Shown piece after piece: positions 22,294 through 36,908 of a stretch of 64,000 nt of DNA (its first letter is position 1; each line of letters begins with the position of its first letter). Below the pieces are notes generated by a model. The model searched no databases, had not been told where the DNA came from, and worked only from the letters and a program-made list of their open reading frames with translations. The translations under genes were made by a program, and so were the position numbers. The stretch is from Lingula anatina. Its lineage: Eukaryota > Brachiopoda > Lingulata > Lingulida > Lingulidae. The stretch is taken from the NCBI RefSeq assembly GCF_001039355.2, contig NW_019775857.1, positions 1,090,956 to 1,154,955 of the forward strand, given 5' to 3'.

Positions 22294-22638
22294 TTAAAGG
22301 GATAATAACTTTGTATGATATCTATATTTCACAATATAAACATTGTGAACAACTCATAGAAATATAATATATATTCTGTTTTACCTCAAAAACGGCAGTT
22401 ATAGCTATTATTCTGATATCTGTGCTTGTCTTCAGATCACGTGACCCCCATTGATGGCTGTACTCAGTTATAATCTTTTAAGAGATTTTAACAAAAAAAC
22501 AAACTTTTTAGAAAAAAAACAGGGACTAACTTTGAATGTAAAAATGGATTTATTAACCATTGGCAAGTATGGGGAAATTGTTGTTTACTCCAGGAAAATT
22601 CATTTTTTGGCCAAAACGAAGAGTTATTATCCCTTTAA
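22294..22638. mobile_element. 345-bp MITE with 17-bp perfect terminal inverted repeats and TTAA ends
   Basis: Left end TTAAAGGGATAATAACT (22294-22310) and right end AGTTATTATCCCTTTAA (22622-22638) are perfect inverted copies. If TTAA is the target duplication, the element's own ends are AGGGATAATAACT. TTAA targets are known for piggyBac and Kolobok families. There is no transposase; it is inserted in the leader intron of PDCD7. Confidence 0.8.
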
Positions 22639-25034
22639 GGCTGATTAAATTCAGATTAAGGTATCAGCTCAGGTGAGACTCTCTCTACAGTTCTACATAA
22701 AAAATGGGAAAAAAAAATAAATCAAGCATTAAAATGAAAGGGCATAAATTCAAGATAAGAATGTTTGTCAATTTGCAATGCAATAAGGTTCAGGATAAAT
22801 AAGATAGCTCCCCATCCCTTATGTATAACAATATATAACGTTATCTTTTAATAAATTAATTACTTCCTACCTCAGTTTATGACCTTACATATTACACAGG
22901 TGAGGCCCCATTCCACCCAGAGTTACACATTCTTGAGGCTAGATATGATGACATTAACAAATGATGAGTGTTTGTGGTAGTAGTTTTTCGACTCTCTAAA
23001 CAGATGGAAAAAAAAAATACAAACTTTATCAAAATGGTGCATGTACAAAGTGCTGTGAACCATTCAAGATGACTTTCACTCCAATAAATAATTATACTGA
23101 ATTTCAGTGTAACAATTTCCATTAACGAATTAATTGTCTATGGGCACCGGCACGACTTCAGATCCAACTTAGTCTTTCACTTTAAGTGCTCAGAGAAGTA
23201 TAACAGAACAATTTCACATCTTCAGTTTCAAATCTAAAGTGTCTTTATTATGTACAAAATGCAGACTTTATACTAATTATCTACAGGGAAACCATGCGTG
23301 CCAGTGGCTGCTACTTATTTACATACTTATTGTTGTGCAATATTTACTGACCAGTGATATGCATCTGTCTCAGGGGTACATACAGGCCTCTGCAGAGAAT
23401 GATAATTATTTATGCAGAACAGACACAAATTAGATAATATCATGCTCACTAACAATGATTACACCAATGTGGAATTTGGTGCAGGATTCCACAAAAGGGG
23501 CATAAAATGTAAATAAAAATCCAAATGTACTAAAAGGTGCGGTCACGGACACGCAGTTTCACCAGGATGTGGTTTATTAGTCTTGAAAACTTGTAACAAA
23601 AGGTGGAAGTGGAATGAGGACTTACCTGCTATAAGTACCTAGCAAGGAACTTGTAACGTTTTGCCCGAAAACTGAGGCAATATTTCGTCCAGCTCAGTCG
23701 AAGTATTTTTGATGATTTTACTATAAGTTATCTCGATTGGCTTACTTAGAATCGAATCATCTGTGGTTTGTTAAATACGTTTTAACCCCGCCTAAACCTT
23801 CCAAACATACAAGGGGTGCTCTACTTAGCAAGCCTCATACAAAACCAGGGGTAATCCTAAGATTCAGGGGTAATCCTAGAGATGTAAGATTCAGGGGTAA
23901 TCCTAGAGAGGGGTGAGAAACGTCCATTGTTCTCGTCAGCGAGGCTGGCTTTTTTCAGGGTATGTACGCACAGACAGAAAACTAAGTATTGTGGGAACGT
24001 TACTAATGAAGCCACTGGTAGTACTAGTAGATATCAGCCTGTAGTCTTGAACAAGCGCCTCGATGACGAGTGAACAGTTGTCAAAAACAAAAGACCCAGG
24101 TGTGGTAGTTCGACTACTGTTCATGCGTGCCGCAAAGACCAAACCTAATTGCTCCTCAAGGTCACAAAACAATATCCGGTACTGACGGCTAGGCTCGTCT
24201 TAATCATATAAGTAGCGCGTTTCCACCGCCTGTAAGATTCCATGGAAGCTGCCATATTGTATTTCTCAAAACTATCACTGTGCGGAATAGATGTGATATT
24301 TTCAAAGATAAAAACATCATTTGTACATGGCAATTCATATTAGGAGTATTGCAGATGTATGTATTAGTAATAAAAATAACAACTCTTTATGAAGGCAATA
24401 TTTGATCTTAACAAAGCAACAAAATGCTACACAATCTTTATTTTAGAGGCCATCATAGTTCACCAAGCGTACAAAAGATGCCACTGCATATCAAGAGAAG
24501 CATAGTCGAAGTTTTTTAAATAGTGTTTTTATGAAATTAGTTTAAGATATTTAATAGGTTTCGATCGTTTTTATAGTAAACTAGAATGGTTGTCTAAAAC
24601 GTTATATATTTTTTTGTTTGTTAATTTACCAATCAAGGTGACTGTTGAGCGTGGTTTAATTTAGGCCAATCAAAATAGAATAAAAAGATAATTTTTGCTA
24701 GTTTCTGGATGGTAACATTGATCTTTTAGAGAAAAGCAGAAAATGCATAATCTAAATTTTGTTTAGAACCTAACCCATGTTAAGACTAGTTTAATGAACC
24801 CTTGATTAAATGCATACTATGTAATAGGGGTAATAAATAGAATATAGAGATTTAAGTTAATAATTTTCCCTGAAAACCTGAGCAAATTTCCATTTTTACC
24901 AATGTATTTACCTCATCTAAGAAATGAAGTTGTGAATATCACAATCTAAAAAAAAGGAAAGTCTTTGGGCTATGTTATTTTCTAAATTTAGGAGTAAAAG
25001 TTTTCCAGGGTTTAGTTACAACCCCCCCCCCCCC

Positions 25035-25072
<38 letters not shown>

Positions 25073-27537
25073 ACAGCTTGAAATTGGGTCCAAAATTTTA
25101 GTCTGACAATTTGTCCACTTCATATCAGGAAAATTCCAGTTATTCATGCAAAAAACTCAACGTATTCCCCTGAAACATTAAAGATGCATATAAAGTCAGA
25201 TTTTGCCACAAAATCCCACCATATAGTTTCAAGTAGTATAATTTGGAGAAATATCAAAGGGCACGGTTTCATATTTCCTGAAAACTGATATATAAACAAA
25301 TTTTATGCTTTATATCTGTGCTATAAATACTAGCATTAGTCACATTTGAAAAAGTATGCAACTGGGAGTGCAGTTATACATCCAAACATACTAGCAGAAG
25401 TGGTTTATGTGTTACTTTAAATCTGTGCTCGCTTTATGTATCTTTAAGAATCTTTTTTTCTTTGTTATACAACAGGTATCATATTCCATTTAATTGGGCT
25501 ACTACAAATTTATATTGGGTCAAATACTTATATCTTGATCCAAGTTTAGACCAGCATTTGGGCTTTTAATAAACTCAGCCCTCATATTATGAATGTGGTC
25601 AATCATAAGGCAGAACTCAAAAACAGATTTATAGAATTTTAACACAACCTTGGACATAATGACAAATTATGTCCAAGACGCAACATTGGTGCATTTAGGT
25701 GATTAAAGGAAAAACTTCCTGGAAAATTATTATTGTTTATTTATTTATTTATTTATTGCTATTTTAAGGTCTTATGTTCATTGTGACTTCAAATAAGGAA
25801 CAACAATTGTGATTATGGGTTTTTCATTTTTTTAATTTCTAAGATTTCTAAACATACACGTTATCATATATAGTATCAAAATTGCACATGACTAGGACAA
25901 GCAAAAAAAGAAAAAAAACCTTACACCAGCATTCCTACAAGCTAGTGTTTACACTATACAAGTAAGGCAGTGATGTAGCCGTGTTGTTTAGTAACAGAGA
26001 CAAAACAACGTCTTTCTATGAATTTAAGTTTCATCAGATAATAGAACATATCTACAATAGATATCAATGTAGAAATTTCCTTGAGCAAACTGCTTTCTTC
26101 TCAGTTTCAGTTATAGTTAAATAGGATGCCTCAGCCATGCTATTTTGAACAAAGTGTTTAAAGTTAGTAAAAATTTTTTTTGCAAGTTTGTTTTTAAACC
26201 AGTTTCCAAAATGAATGAATCACACTTATGTTGTACTCCTGCTTGTATGAAATACAATTTTCTTGAATTCTTCACAAATCTAGTGGACAGACTAAAAAAG
26301 TATATTAAATATATACATCAATGAGCTGGTAATGACGCATTATTATCACAAAACAAGAATCCTTTTCAGAGCATTCATTTAGCCAACTAAATCTACTATA
26401 CTATAATAACTATACAATCAAATTTCAGCATCTACACAGACTAGAAGCCATACAATAAAATAACATAATACAAGGGTACTAAAATCTACTTCAGCTTTAA
26501 TGCAGCTGTCATATACAATAAAACTTCCCTTCAAAAGGCAACAATGAAAGAATTTTGCCAACTTTCAAGGGGCCCAAAGTTAGTACAGTATCTTTTCACA
26601 TCACCTTTGAACAATCTAACAGGACGAGAAAAAATATTTTTGACATCAGAAAATATCAAAAGTACTTTGCCTCTCCCTTGGGTATTACATGAAGGCCACT
26701 GCTGGACCTCAAATCATACTCAAACTTTAAAAAAAAAAATAACATCAGGTGCAAAAACACCGAAGACTCAGATAAGTACACTTCTACACTTACATACAGG
26801 TTTTCTGCTAAAAAAATATGCTATACTTGACAGGAAAACAGAGCACATAAAGTGTGGCATGAAGCATGATCAAGCACGTTTGACTTTATTAAAATATCAC
26901 TTCCAAGTGGTATTTTAACTGACAATCTCATTTAAGCACTACTCAAAATCTATACAGCATCTCATTTGTGATTTAAAAAAAAAACAACAAGGTCGAAGGA
27001 CACCACTCCTTGTGAACAATCATTTGACAAGGAATTCCCTTGCTTAACTGATATTGAATAGAGAAAGACACTTTGTAATGACTTAATTTTAACTCTGATT
27101 ATATTGCCACTTTAAGGATCTTTCTAATCTAAAAGGAATGCAACTTATCAAATGTAATTAAACAACATTAGTTACTGCCATGGTATACATGGGTAACTTA
27201 AGATCAGCATAGTTCAGTCACAATCAATGCCCTCCCATCCTTAATCCTCACGAAAAGTTGTCTCATTTTTATCAAGCATTAGAAAGCATGACTGTTAACA
27301 ATGCTGTAGAATTTGAATTCCCTCTTTCTCAAGTCCTCTGGTTATTATTTCTCTTCTAAAATGCCATTAGATTGCCTGCCAAATTAGCAAAATATTGAGT
27401 ACAGGGTCACTTGAATGACATGACGGATGCAGTTCTTTCTGACACTTTTGTTCTCGTATTGTGATTCTAAATACCACTTTACAGTGCTCTGTTGAAGATA
27501 ACAAACTCCCTGTTCTGTACCCTTGGATGGTAAATGT
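22639..27537. other. PDCD7 leader intron and promoter side, then the lamin 3' flank
   Basis: 22639-23636 is the inferred PDCD7 leader intron. Three copies of CAGGGGTAATCCTA lie near 23846, 23865 and 23893, upstream of the first exon. From ~24400 the DNA is AT-rich with no recognisable exon. A C15 then ~A35 homopolymer junction is at 25023-25071. Sequence from about 26300 to 27537 is probably the lamin 3' untranslated region (minus strand). The 124-codon plus-strand frame at 26544 has no family features. Confidence 0.5.
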
Positions 27538-30500
27538 TTACATGACTATGCATTCCTTCTCCTTCTGTCCACCCTGAAATTACCAAATTAACAAAGAGAA
27601 TTAAATGTTTTACTGGATAAACCACAAGAACTAATTTAGTGCTAAATATGACATTATATCATGCTTGGAGTACAAAAAGCCTGAAACATTGCAAAAGCTG
27701 AATAAAAGCTGAAGTGTCAGTTCTGCCTCTGGCAAAAATGGATATGCAGACTATCACCAAATGTGTGTTACATACAAGCATGTAATGAATAATAAAATAC
27801 TTTTAAAAAAGGAAAACATTTAATATGAATGCACACAATCAAAATTACCCTATTCCTTATATAAACTACTATGACACACAATGCACTTTTATTCCCAAAC
27901 AGTTTGTCACTAGTCCACTTTTAGTTCTTCAAAATATATGATGATGCATTTCCATCAAATGTTACAGATATGGGTTAAACTGTTAACATGTTTTACCACA
28001 CTAAATTTCTAAATAAATCAAGGGCAAGGCCATTTGATGATCATTCATAATTAGCATTTTTTGATCGTGAATGTATGACACCTTTACCATGTTCTGATTA
28101 CAACAGAAAAGCACCACTTGGCTGTAAATCCACTAGCATGCCAACAGATTACAATTTCACGATTTTAAACTACACAATAATTCAAAATACATTTCATTCA
28201 TAGAAACTTACTTATTTATCTGCCAAAAATACATTTAATAAAATTAATGAAATATACAGGAGGGGTTTTGTACAGTGGTATCTGCATTAGGGACTGGTGA
28301 TAGATATCTCCTTTATGATGCCTTGCATGTATAGGCACAGTGTCATAAGAAGCATCTCTTCAAGGAAAATCAATCCATGCACCAAAACAAATACCTTTCC
28401 ACAGCCTGCAGGGAGGGTAGGGAAACTCAAATAATATAAATACATTAATAGCAACTGCCACTGAAAACTGAAAGCATATATATATATAACTAAATTAAGA
28501 TCACACTTATACTTTGAGGTATCCCAGCTTGACTCCACCACAAGGAAAGACCTAATAGGGAAAAAGGTGACCCTTTAATAGTGGAAAACACCTTCACTAA
28601 TTTTTAGATTTTGTCATTTGTTCTTTTAACCATGATCATCATCAAATGGTCTTACCTGTCACCAATAAAAACAACAGACACACATAAATAGCCCTTAAAA
28701 TCTGTTTGCCTAATAAAATTGTGAATGCTTAAAAAACGGACAAAAGCCCATTTAATTATTCTCATTACATAATCTTTCATACATACATGATTGACCTGGA
28801 AGCATAATTAAACAAGAAACACTCAACATACAAACAAAAGTGTTAACCACCCACCTCAACTCCGCTATCACCTGCAATACGGCGGCCCTTGTACTCTCTG
28901 GTGGTGTGTACAACAGATTTCTTCATTTCTCTCCATGCCATTTCCTACGTACAAAAAAAAAACTGCTGTAATAAATTTAAGCTGATGTTACATGACAAGT
29001 AAACAGTACTTCCATTTTCATAAACCATTCCCTATCTTATGAATGTTATTAAAGCATAAGTAACAATCTTGTTTTACAAAAGCACTCCTGCCTCAGAACA
29101 GCCCAAATGATCAAAAATACATCAACTTCAAGAAAACAGAAGAATTTTTCAAAATAACTAATCAGGACAGGTTTCACATATTAGTATTAATTTTTGTATA
29201 ATTGATTAAATAAGGATAGGATCAATGATATACTTGATCACCATGTGCAGTTAGTTTAGCTGGAAATCAAAGTTAGGGTTGAAGGGGTAATAACAACATA
29301 TATAGTGATTAATATTTAAAACAAGTAAAATTGGTAACACAAAACTTCAATATCTGTTAGTCTGAAACTGGAATCTGCAATACTCACAGTATCTGGAATC
29401 ACTTGCAATATCTAAACACACAGTAAGGCACACACTCAGACAACTTCCATCTTTTCAAGCACAGATATTATTTCCACACAGCATTAACAGGGCTAGCATT
29501 TAAGTACACATCTAAGCAAAAATCTAATCGCCAATACTGTAGAATCTATCTGTCTGATGAACACATTCTTTTCTCAAAGGATACTGATAAACCCATGTTA
29601 TTCCATCAATGAGAGTGCAATTAGTGTAATAAATACTAAAGGTTTTAATTCAATGCACATTTCTTTACCTCTCCCTGTGGATTCAAGAGAGCAGTTCTCA
29701 TGTTGTCTGCAATGAACCACCTCTGGCTCTTCATTTTCAAATCATCCGGAGGGTGGTGTGTTACCTCATCATTGTCAGCACTCCAGACCTAAAAATAAAT
29801 AAATAAATAAATAAATATATATATATATATATAAAGAGAAATCAAATATACTGCAAAAGCTATATGAACATCTCAAAGGAAGGCAAATCAAGAGAACTCT
29901 TGGTTCCTTCTTGTTGATGTATCTCTGCTGAATCTAACTGGGCGCAACGTTAAATATAGTGCCAAAGTACTGGTGACTCAATGAAATCCTTTAAAAATAC
30001 TGACTGTTTTCTTTATTGTTTTAGTTATCCACATTTTATCTACAAAAGTAAGAAAAAATATTCTAAATAGTTGATGCTGAAATCTTACAGTAGTAGTTGC
30101 TCCAACTTTGAGATTCAAAGAACGATGGAATTTGTGAGTGGTTTCCTGATCTCCTGCCACATGTTTCAACTGCCAGCCTCCAAGGTGGACATCCTAAAAT
30201 ATCAGAAAATTATAATCTTATTTCACTGAAAAAAGTAATAAAATATTATAACAACATACAAAATTCTTATTTCATATACTCAGCCTGTTACACTGACTTT
30301 ATAACTGAATAGAAACACACTAGTTTTAAGAATTTGTATAAATTGGACATAAGGAAGAAACACTGTATGTATAGAAATACATATCTTTTCTAAAATATAT
30401 ATTTTTATAAAAACAACCTCAAACATTCACCTTCTCTGTTGGGTTGGTGATTTTGATGAATTTTCCTTCTTGATCAACTTCACTTATCTCTATCCCTCCC

Positions 30501-33500
30501 TTGGCAGATGACTGGGATGCAAAGCCACTACTGGAACTGGACTGGGAGAACTGAGTGTACTCGGACTCGTCTGTATCACGCTTTCTTTTACGGGCAACTG
30601 CACGTCTTGGAGTCTCTTCTTGTGATGACATGGAAATGTTTAGCCTAGAATAAAAAACAAATCGGAACTTGCACAGCATTTTATGAGTTTTGTCAATATT
30701 TTTGGTATCATCAACAGTGCCACTGCTCTAAATAAATATCAGATTTTGATTTTTGCGAGTAATGACACCGAAAAAAACCCCAGAATATACTTGTACATTG
30801 AACACAGACACAAACATAAAGGTAAGTAGACATGCCAAAATAAATTAGACTTAACTTTCAATCTTGTCAGAGCAAATAAATTCATATTTTCCATTAGAAA
30901 TGGCACACACACCTCTCTTCCTCTCCTTCCAAGAGTTTCCTGTAAGCAGCTATCTCTAGATCCAGGGCAATCTTGATATTCATGAGTTCCCCGTACTCCT
31001 GCATCTGCTCTTCCATCTGGATACGTAACTGAGCAATCTCTTTCTCACGAGCACTCAAGGCAATGGAGAAGTCCTCCTGCTCCTTGGCCAATTGTGCCTC
31101 CAGTTCCTTGATGCGAGCCTCTAGGATGGTGTTCTGGGAAGTGGAAAATAACACAATTTTGGGGATTCTAGCAAATTAAAAATACTTAAAACATGTAAGT
31201 ACAACTATGTCTTGGTCAAAACTAAATGAGACAGTAAATATTAATGACAAATTGTATTAAGTCACTTTGGGCGCTTACATCAATCACCGAGTTGCATTTA
31301 TGTATTTCACAAACATTGACAAAGCAAACTTCTGTTATCATTACTTGTTAAATTTACCACATATAAATCACAAAAGACTTAAACAATATACCTGGTTTTG
31401 AAGCCTGGACAGTTGTGCTGACATCTCATCTACCTTCTTCCTATAGGTCCTCATCTCCTCACGTGCAGCAGATGCCAGGTTGTCATTGCGCTCTGCCAAC
31501 ACACGCAAATCATTCAGCTGAAACATAGCAAGACTACAGGTAGATGTTTCACTTAAAATACAGAAACATTGGAATATCTTACATACTTAGAAATCACATA
31601 AAATAGAAGGGATACATAGCTGATAACGTGCTGTTAACATTACATAATGTTTTTTTTTGTCAATACTTTCTGACTCTCAGAAAATGGAGAAAAAAAAGAG
31701 GGGGGGGGTACTTTACCTTGGTTTCATACATGGTCTCAATCTCTTCTTGGTGCATTCTGGTATAGACTTCTTGTTGTTCACGGAATTCACGTAGGGCGTC
31801 TGCAAGCTTGTTCTCATACTCTTGCTGGACACGCCCGTCAATCTCCTCAAGATGCATCTCTGAACGTGATCTGGTTTCATTGAGCTCCTGTGGTAACAAG
31901 CAAAATTTCATTTATCCACTTTTCAAAATTCATTTCATTTGGAGATGACATTCAACTCAAGAATCTGCTACCAACTTTTTAAAAATATCCCTTTGCCTTG
32001 GTAACGATAAAAAATTAGAAAGCAAATCTCCTTATTTCCAAAAACAACTACAATTGAAAAACCAGCAAAAAAAGTTGACTTCACTTTACCTGTGTGTGTA
32101 TCTGAGCATTGAAAGCAAGTTCTTCTTTGAGACTCTGCACCCTGTTTTCTAGATCAACCCGCAGGAGGGTCTCTTCTTCCAGCTGTTTCTTGGCTTGAGC
32201 CAACTGGCGCTCCAAGTTGGAAATTTCACCTTTCAGACCCTGATGTTAAAAACAAAAAGCCAGGTTAATTAAAAATGGATAAATAGAAACAATTCAGCTA
32301 TGACGTAAGCATTTGCTCATGTTTTATTTGTTCAACTTGCTTTACAAATATACTGAAATGAATTGATAAGGACAACTAGAAAATACCAAGCATACAAAAG
32401 TGGCATTAATTAGTTTGAAAACATTTTTGTGCCCATTCTACTTACAGCCCTCTCTCCTTCAGCAGCCTTTGCTCGGGCCTGTGCATCTGCTGCCAGAGAT
32501 TCCAATTCCTTCAACTTTGCCTCCAAGTCTGCAAGCTTCTTATTGGCAGCAGCAAGTTCCCGCTCTTTCTTGGTGCATCTGAATTGAAAAACAGAAGCAT
32601 GATGCCACTGCTGGGAAATACTTTCAGGAAAAACAGTATTATGCTTGAAAGGAATTGCAAAGAAAACATATTTGAGCGGAAAGCAGAAAACAGCATTGAT
32701 TAACTCCCGTCCAATCAACTGCTTGCATGGAGTGCACCCATCATCATGACTAACAGTTAGCTTTTCACCGTGTCATCTTTTCAGTTTTAATCTCAACATG
32801 CGGAAGGCAGTTCTCTGCTTCTAAGTCATTCTTTTGTTACTTTAACAGAGATTTTAATATGACCTGTAACCATGACAACAGGTACATGTTTGATTTATAT
32901 ATCATTAGAAATAAAGCCCACACTTTGCAGGAATTTCCCTCTTTATGTCTAACAGATGTATGTGTTTGCCCTCTGCCTATACATCAGCATGGGGCTGCTC
33001 ACTGATGAATTTCTTTGTGAAAAATAGCAACACATCTATGCAAAAAGAACAAACAAAAGTGATATATGATAAAAAACTTTTTTAAAAGTGACTTGAGATG
33101 AGCCATCTTAATATACTGTTTTAATTTTTTGATGGAAAGAAAAGTTTTTTTATGTTAGATTAAATATTTATACATTCAAAACTACTAATATTAAAGTAAA
33201 AAAAAAAGGTCAAATATATTTTTCTTCCTTTAGCAAACATTTATCTTTAATATGTGTCAGTTGCATGTTTCATCATTATGAAGCCTGCCTGAATTTTGAG
33301 CAAAGTATTACCACATGCATTGTAAACTGACTGTAAAAACAGGGCATGGCTCAGCAAACAAAAATTTTGACTTTTGATAGTTTAATAAAAATTGGAACAA
33401 AATGGAATGTAGCTGCTACCATTGACAGACATACAAACTTTAGGTAGTTAGAAAGAGTTCACTATCCACCAGAACTGATGATTACAATAAAACAAAATTG

Positions 33501-36500
33501 GCCTGGTATAAAAGTATTTTGGAATTATAGCAAAGGGCCCTTGTTTAATGGGCACAACATAGACCACTGTTTTAGACTACACTGTGTTTAGTTAGTGTAT
33601 TGTGGTTAACTCATACTGAAAGGTTAAATGACACCTGACCAGGAATACTCCACCTAGCAACATATTAGTAACTAGGGCAAATAAGATGCCCTTGTGCTAC
33701 CCTCTACTAGGGTCAAAGAGTTTTCTTCACTTGATATTCTCAGATATTTCTCGGACTATTCAGTAGCTGTGGACATTTCTGTCCAGTAAGAACTTTTTAC
33801 ACAACATTCATTACTAGTACATTGACGTCATCACTCAGCTTGCCTCTGGTTCCCTCACACAGCTGACAGATTTAAAAAGAAAAAGGGAAAAAAGAGAATG
33901 AAATGAGGTCATATATGAAAATATTTACCTCTTAGGCATTGTGACATGTTATGGAACAAAAGCCAATAAAAAAGTATGCGGGGCAAATGACACAACACAG
34001 AATCCTGTTTTGGGGAATGATCTTAATCCAATTGTTCTCCTTTGTTTGAATGTAATTTAAGTAAGGTATGCTAGACAACTAAATTTTTTATACTCAAACA
34101 TGTCTCAATGTCCCTTTAGCACCAAACCTGGTATTAAGCTGTTGGGACAGGGTGTGGTTTTTCATGACCTTTACAGGCACTCTTTATATTTCAATACTTG
34201 CCTACTTCATAAATAGATCGTTTTACTACTCTGAATTGCTCAGTGAGCCATTTAAGCTTTTTCAATGGGAAAGCAAATAAAGTCACCACTGGAGCAAGCA
34301 AGGATGACAAGCTTCATGACCCACAAGGACCTCTTACATACAGCTATCATGTAATACCTACTTCAAAATTTATTACTCTTATATCCACTATTTCAGAGTT
34401 CTTAAGATAAAGCACTTTTAGGAGCAGGTAAACCCCAGCATAGAAAGAGTCACATTTATATGGAGGGGTAAGAATTTAAATTCCTGATACGCATGTCAAC
34501 TACATTTTTGTACTATCATAACTGTCTAATGGGATACCAGGACAAAGAAGGTCATGTGCAAATAGCTTTATCTTTTTTTATCAAATTAAGTTGGGACATG
34601 CATTGTAAACCAAGACCTCACATAAATACTCCTTGGTCAAAAAAAAAAAATAAAATAAAATAAAATAAATAAAATAAATAAAAAAAAATAAAAAAGAAAT
34701 AAATAAAAAAGAAACTTTTTTCTAAGCAAATTAAATAACTAAATGTATGTCATACAGGATTTTTTCTTTTTTTTTATTTCACATGACACTTAATTTGTGT
34801 TGGGAAATAAATACAAAACTTTTACAGGAGAGGTAAACATATCATAAATACAGAGAAACAATAAAAATGGAATGATATGGTAATTTCACATAACTTTCAC
34901 TGAAATTCATTTGGAACTACATACAATATAATAGCATAACATTTATATTTAAATATGGAATATGCCTGGTCAGCAAGTATCAACAAAACTATAAAGCCTC
35001 AGTGAATGTGGAACTAAGATGAATACTTGGTTTATTTTCATTACTGTTATGATGATTAAGTCAACACTGGTGCATAAACTAACAGGAGTTAACAAAACCC
35101 ACAAAGTCGCAGAGAACAATACAACCTTGTGATATCAAAACTCACTTCTTTGGGTAATATGTAGAGCAGTACACGTTCAGAAGCCCCGGCAATCAATTTA
35201 CTATAAATTCACTGCCTTGGCAGGTGCTATGATGAACAAAGGCCAAGGGAAACAATTAAGATCAATGCAGATTAACCACAATGCTACACTGTACAGTCTA
35301 TCATGCAGCATGTACCGTGCTTGTGAAAGTGATATTTTTGTTATTCTAAACAATTTAACTGAATATTACTATTTTTAAAAATAAAAGATACATTATGATC
35401 ATATTTGTTAGTTTCAAAAAAGAAAAAAAATATGTATGTATATAAATAAATAAATATTTTACAGAATACAATATAACAATCTAACTGGAGACATAATTAA
35501 TTCTAATAGTCTTATCTTGCCATTGTATGTTTCCTGTTGATGCACTTTTAATACCAGAATAATTGAGGAGGGAATGCGTGAACACTGAGCAGGAACTTCA
35601 ACTATAATACTAATACACTCTGAAAACACATTAAAAGTATTTTCTTTCAAACTCTTCATGTAATAAAAAAGGCCATTCTTGGATGAAAAATGTTCCTTCC
35701 CAAAATTGCTAAAAGTATCATTTACTGTGGGCTTGTGGTTGTACTGATGCCTCTTTCAGCTCATTAAATTTGTTACCCAGTGTTACTGCTGGACATAAAG
35801 TAGCGTGGGGGAGGGGCTTATATGCAGCACGCTCTACTTGGCACATCTATTTCTTTAAAAGTTCTAACACAAGCAATATCTGTTCTATCATAAAAATAGT
35901 TTTATGCAAACCTGCTTTGTAGACAATATCACCTAACAAGTAGGACGTATAAGATATTTAAACGTGGGTTGATATGATGGATTACTTGCGTGGGCTTACT
36001 GGAATGAGTCACAGCTTAGGGCGACAAACGTGCAGCAGTAGCCTACTACCAGTACTGTAGCTTGCGTTTAATTAAATGCATGCTTTCTTTAAATCATATG
36101 CAGAAAAGTAATGGAGCTAACTGGCAACCTTGAGGTAATTATCACATGCTGTGAAACCTTTTAGATAGTATCTAATGGAGACAATGGGTGAATTATCTAT
36201 TCAAATCTTAGTTGATAAAGAAGATGGGGTAAAATGCATATGCACTTCCAGTTGAAGGTTTTATTATTTTTCCAATAAAAAAACAAACTGTGGCTACAGC
36301 CTTTAAGGAGTTTAGCAGTGCATTAAATCAGATTTTGGCAACAATGTTGCAGTCATTATCAATATGTTGCAAACCAATTAATTCTTATTAATGTAACCTA
36401 ATCCATACATCACCAAAACTGTGACGTACCGACCATTTCCCACATTGAAAATATACAAATAAATAACCAACACGGAAGACAAAACAATTGAAACTTACTT

Positions 36501-36908
36501 GACCATCCATTCCTCTGCTTCGGCTTTATACTTCCCGACATCAATCTGTAGCTTGGCCTTCTCCTTGCTGGTTTCATCTAAAAGCTTGCGTGCATCTCGA
36601 AGCTCACTCTCGTACAATGCCTTTATATTGGTCACTTCACGATGGGTAGTTTCCTCGAACGATCGCACCTGGACCATCAACCGACTATTCTCTGATTCCA
36701 AGGATCTTACTTTGTCGATGTAATTTGCTAACCGGTCGTTGAGGTGGACCAGCTCTTCTTTCTCCTGCAGCCGACTTATCCGTGCCGGCGACGGAGGGCG
36801 ACCCGAGGGAGAGCGTACTTGCGCCGCTGGAGTGGACGTAGCGCTCCCTGTCGACTCCCTAGAAGTCGTAGTGGTTGTCACGGTCTTCTTTACCGATCGC
36901 GTAGACAT
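27538..36908 (-). CDS. Nuclear lamin, B-type-like, with CaaX box CIVM
   Basis: Intermediate-filament protein of the nuclear lamina. Eleven exons join in phase: 36908-36499, 32578-32446, 32239-32090, 31887-31717, 31517-31392, 31133-30913, 30644-30431, 30193-30089, 29788-29669, 28944-28855, 27573-27538; 591 aa. The Ser/Thr-rich head has two SP sites (residues 33-34, 40-41) in the conserved mitotic-kinase position before coil 1A ([18 protein letters not shown], from ~51). The rod ends with [19 protein letters not shown] (to 404). An NLS RKRKR is at 422-426. The lamin-tail Ig-like domain spans exons 7-9 ([34 protein letters not shown]). The last exon has 12 codons and ends KECIVM-stop, a prenylation CaaX box, so permanent membrane attachment is expected. 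Intron 1 is 3.9 kb. The gene is divergent from CCDC171. Confidence 0.96.
32579..36498. other. Lamin intron 1 (3.9 kb)
   Basis: No exon is seen. It contains a perfect CRE-type palindrome TGACGTCA at 33823-33830, a diverged half of the 4748-type palindromic element (about 33697-33745), and an A-rich AAAT/AATAA low-complexity stretch at about 34639-34710. Large first introns of lamin genes commonly hold regulatory elements; a role here is inference. Confidence 0.5.

Noticed and set aside
23936-24333. Minus-strand frames upstream of PDCD7
   Set aside because: Short, overlapping, with no conserved features. The region is more likely promoter or intergenic.
26544-26918. 124-codon plus-strand open frame
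   Set aside because: It lies antisense to the probable lamin 3' UTR, has low-complexity composition, no family features and no splice support.
28287-28541. Possible alternative lamin last exon
   Set aside because: Hydrophobic open frame in intron 10 with no in-phase acceptor and no lamin-like tail.
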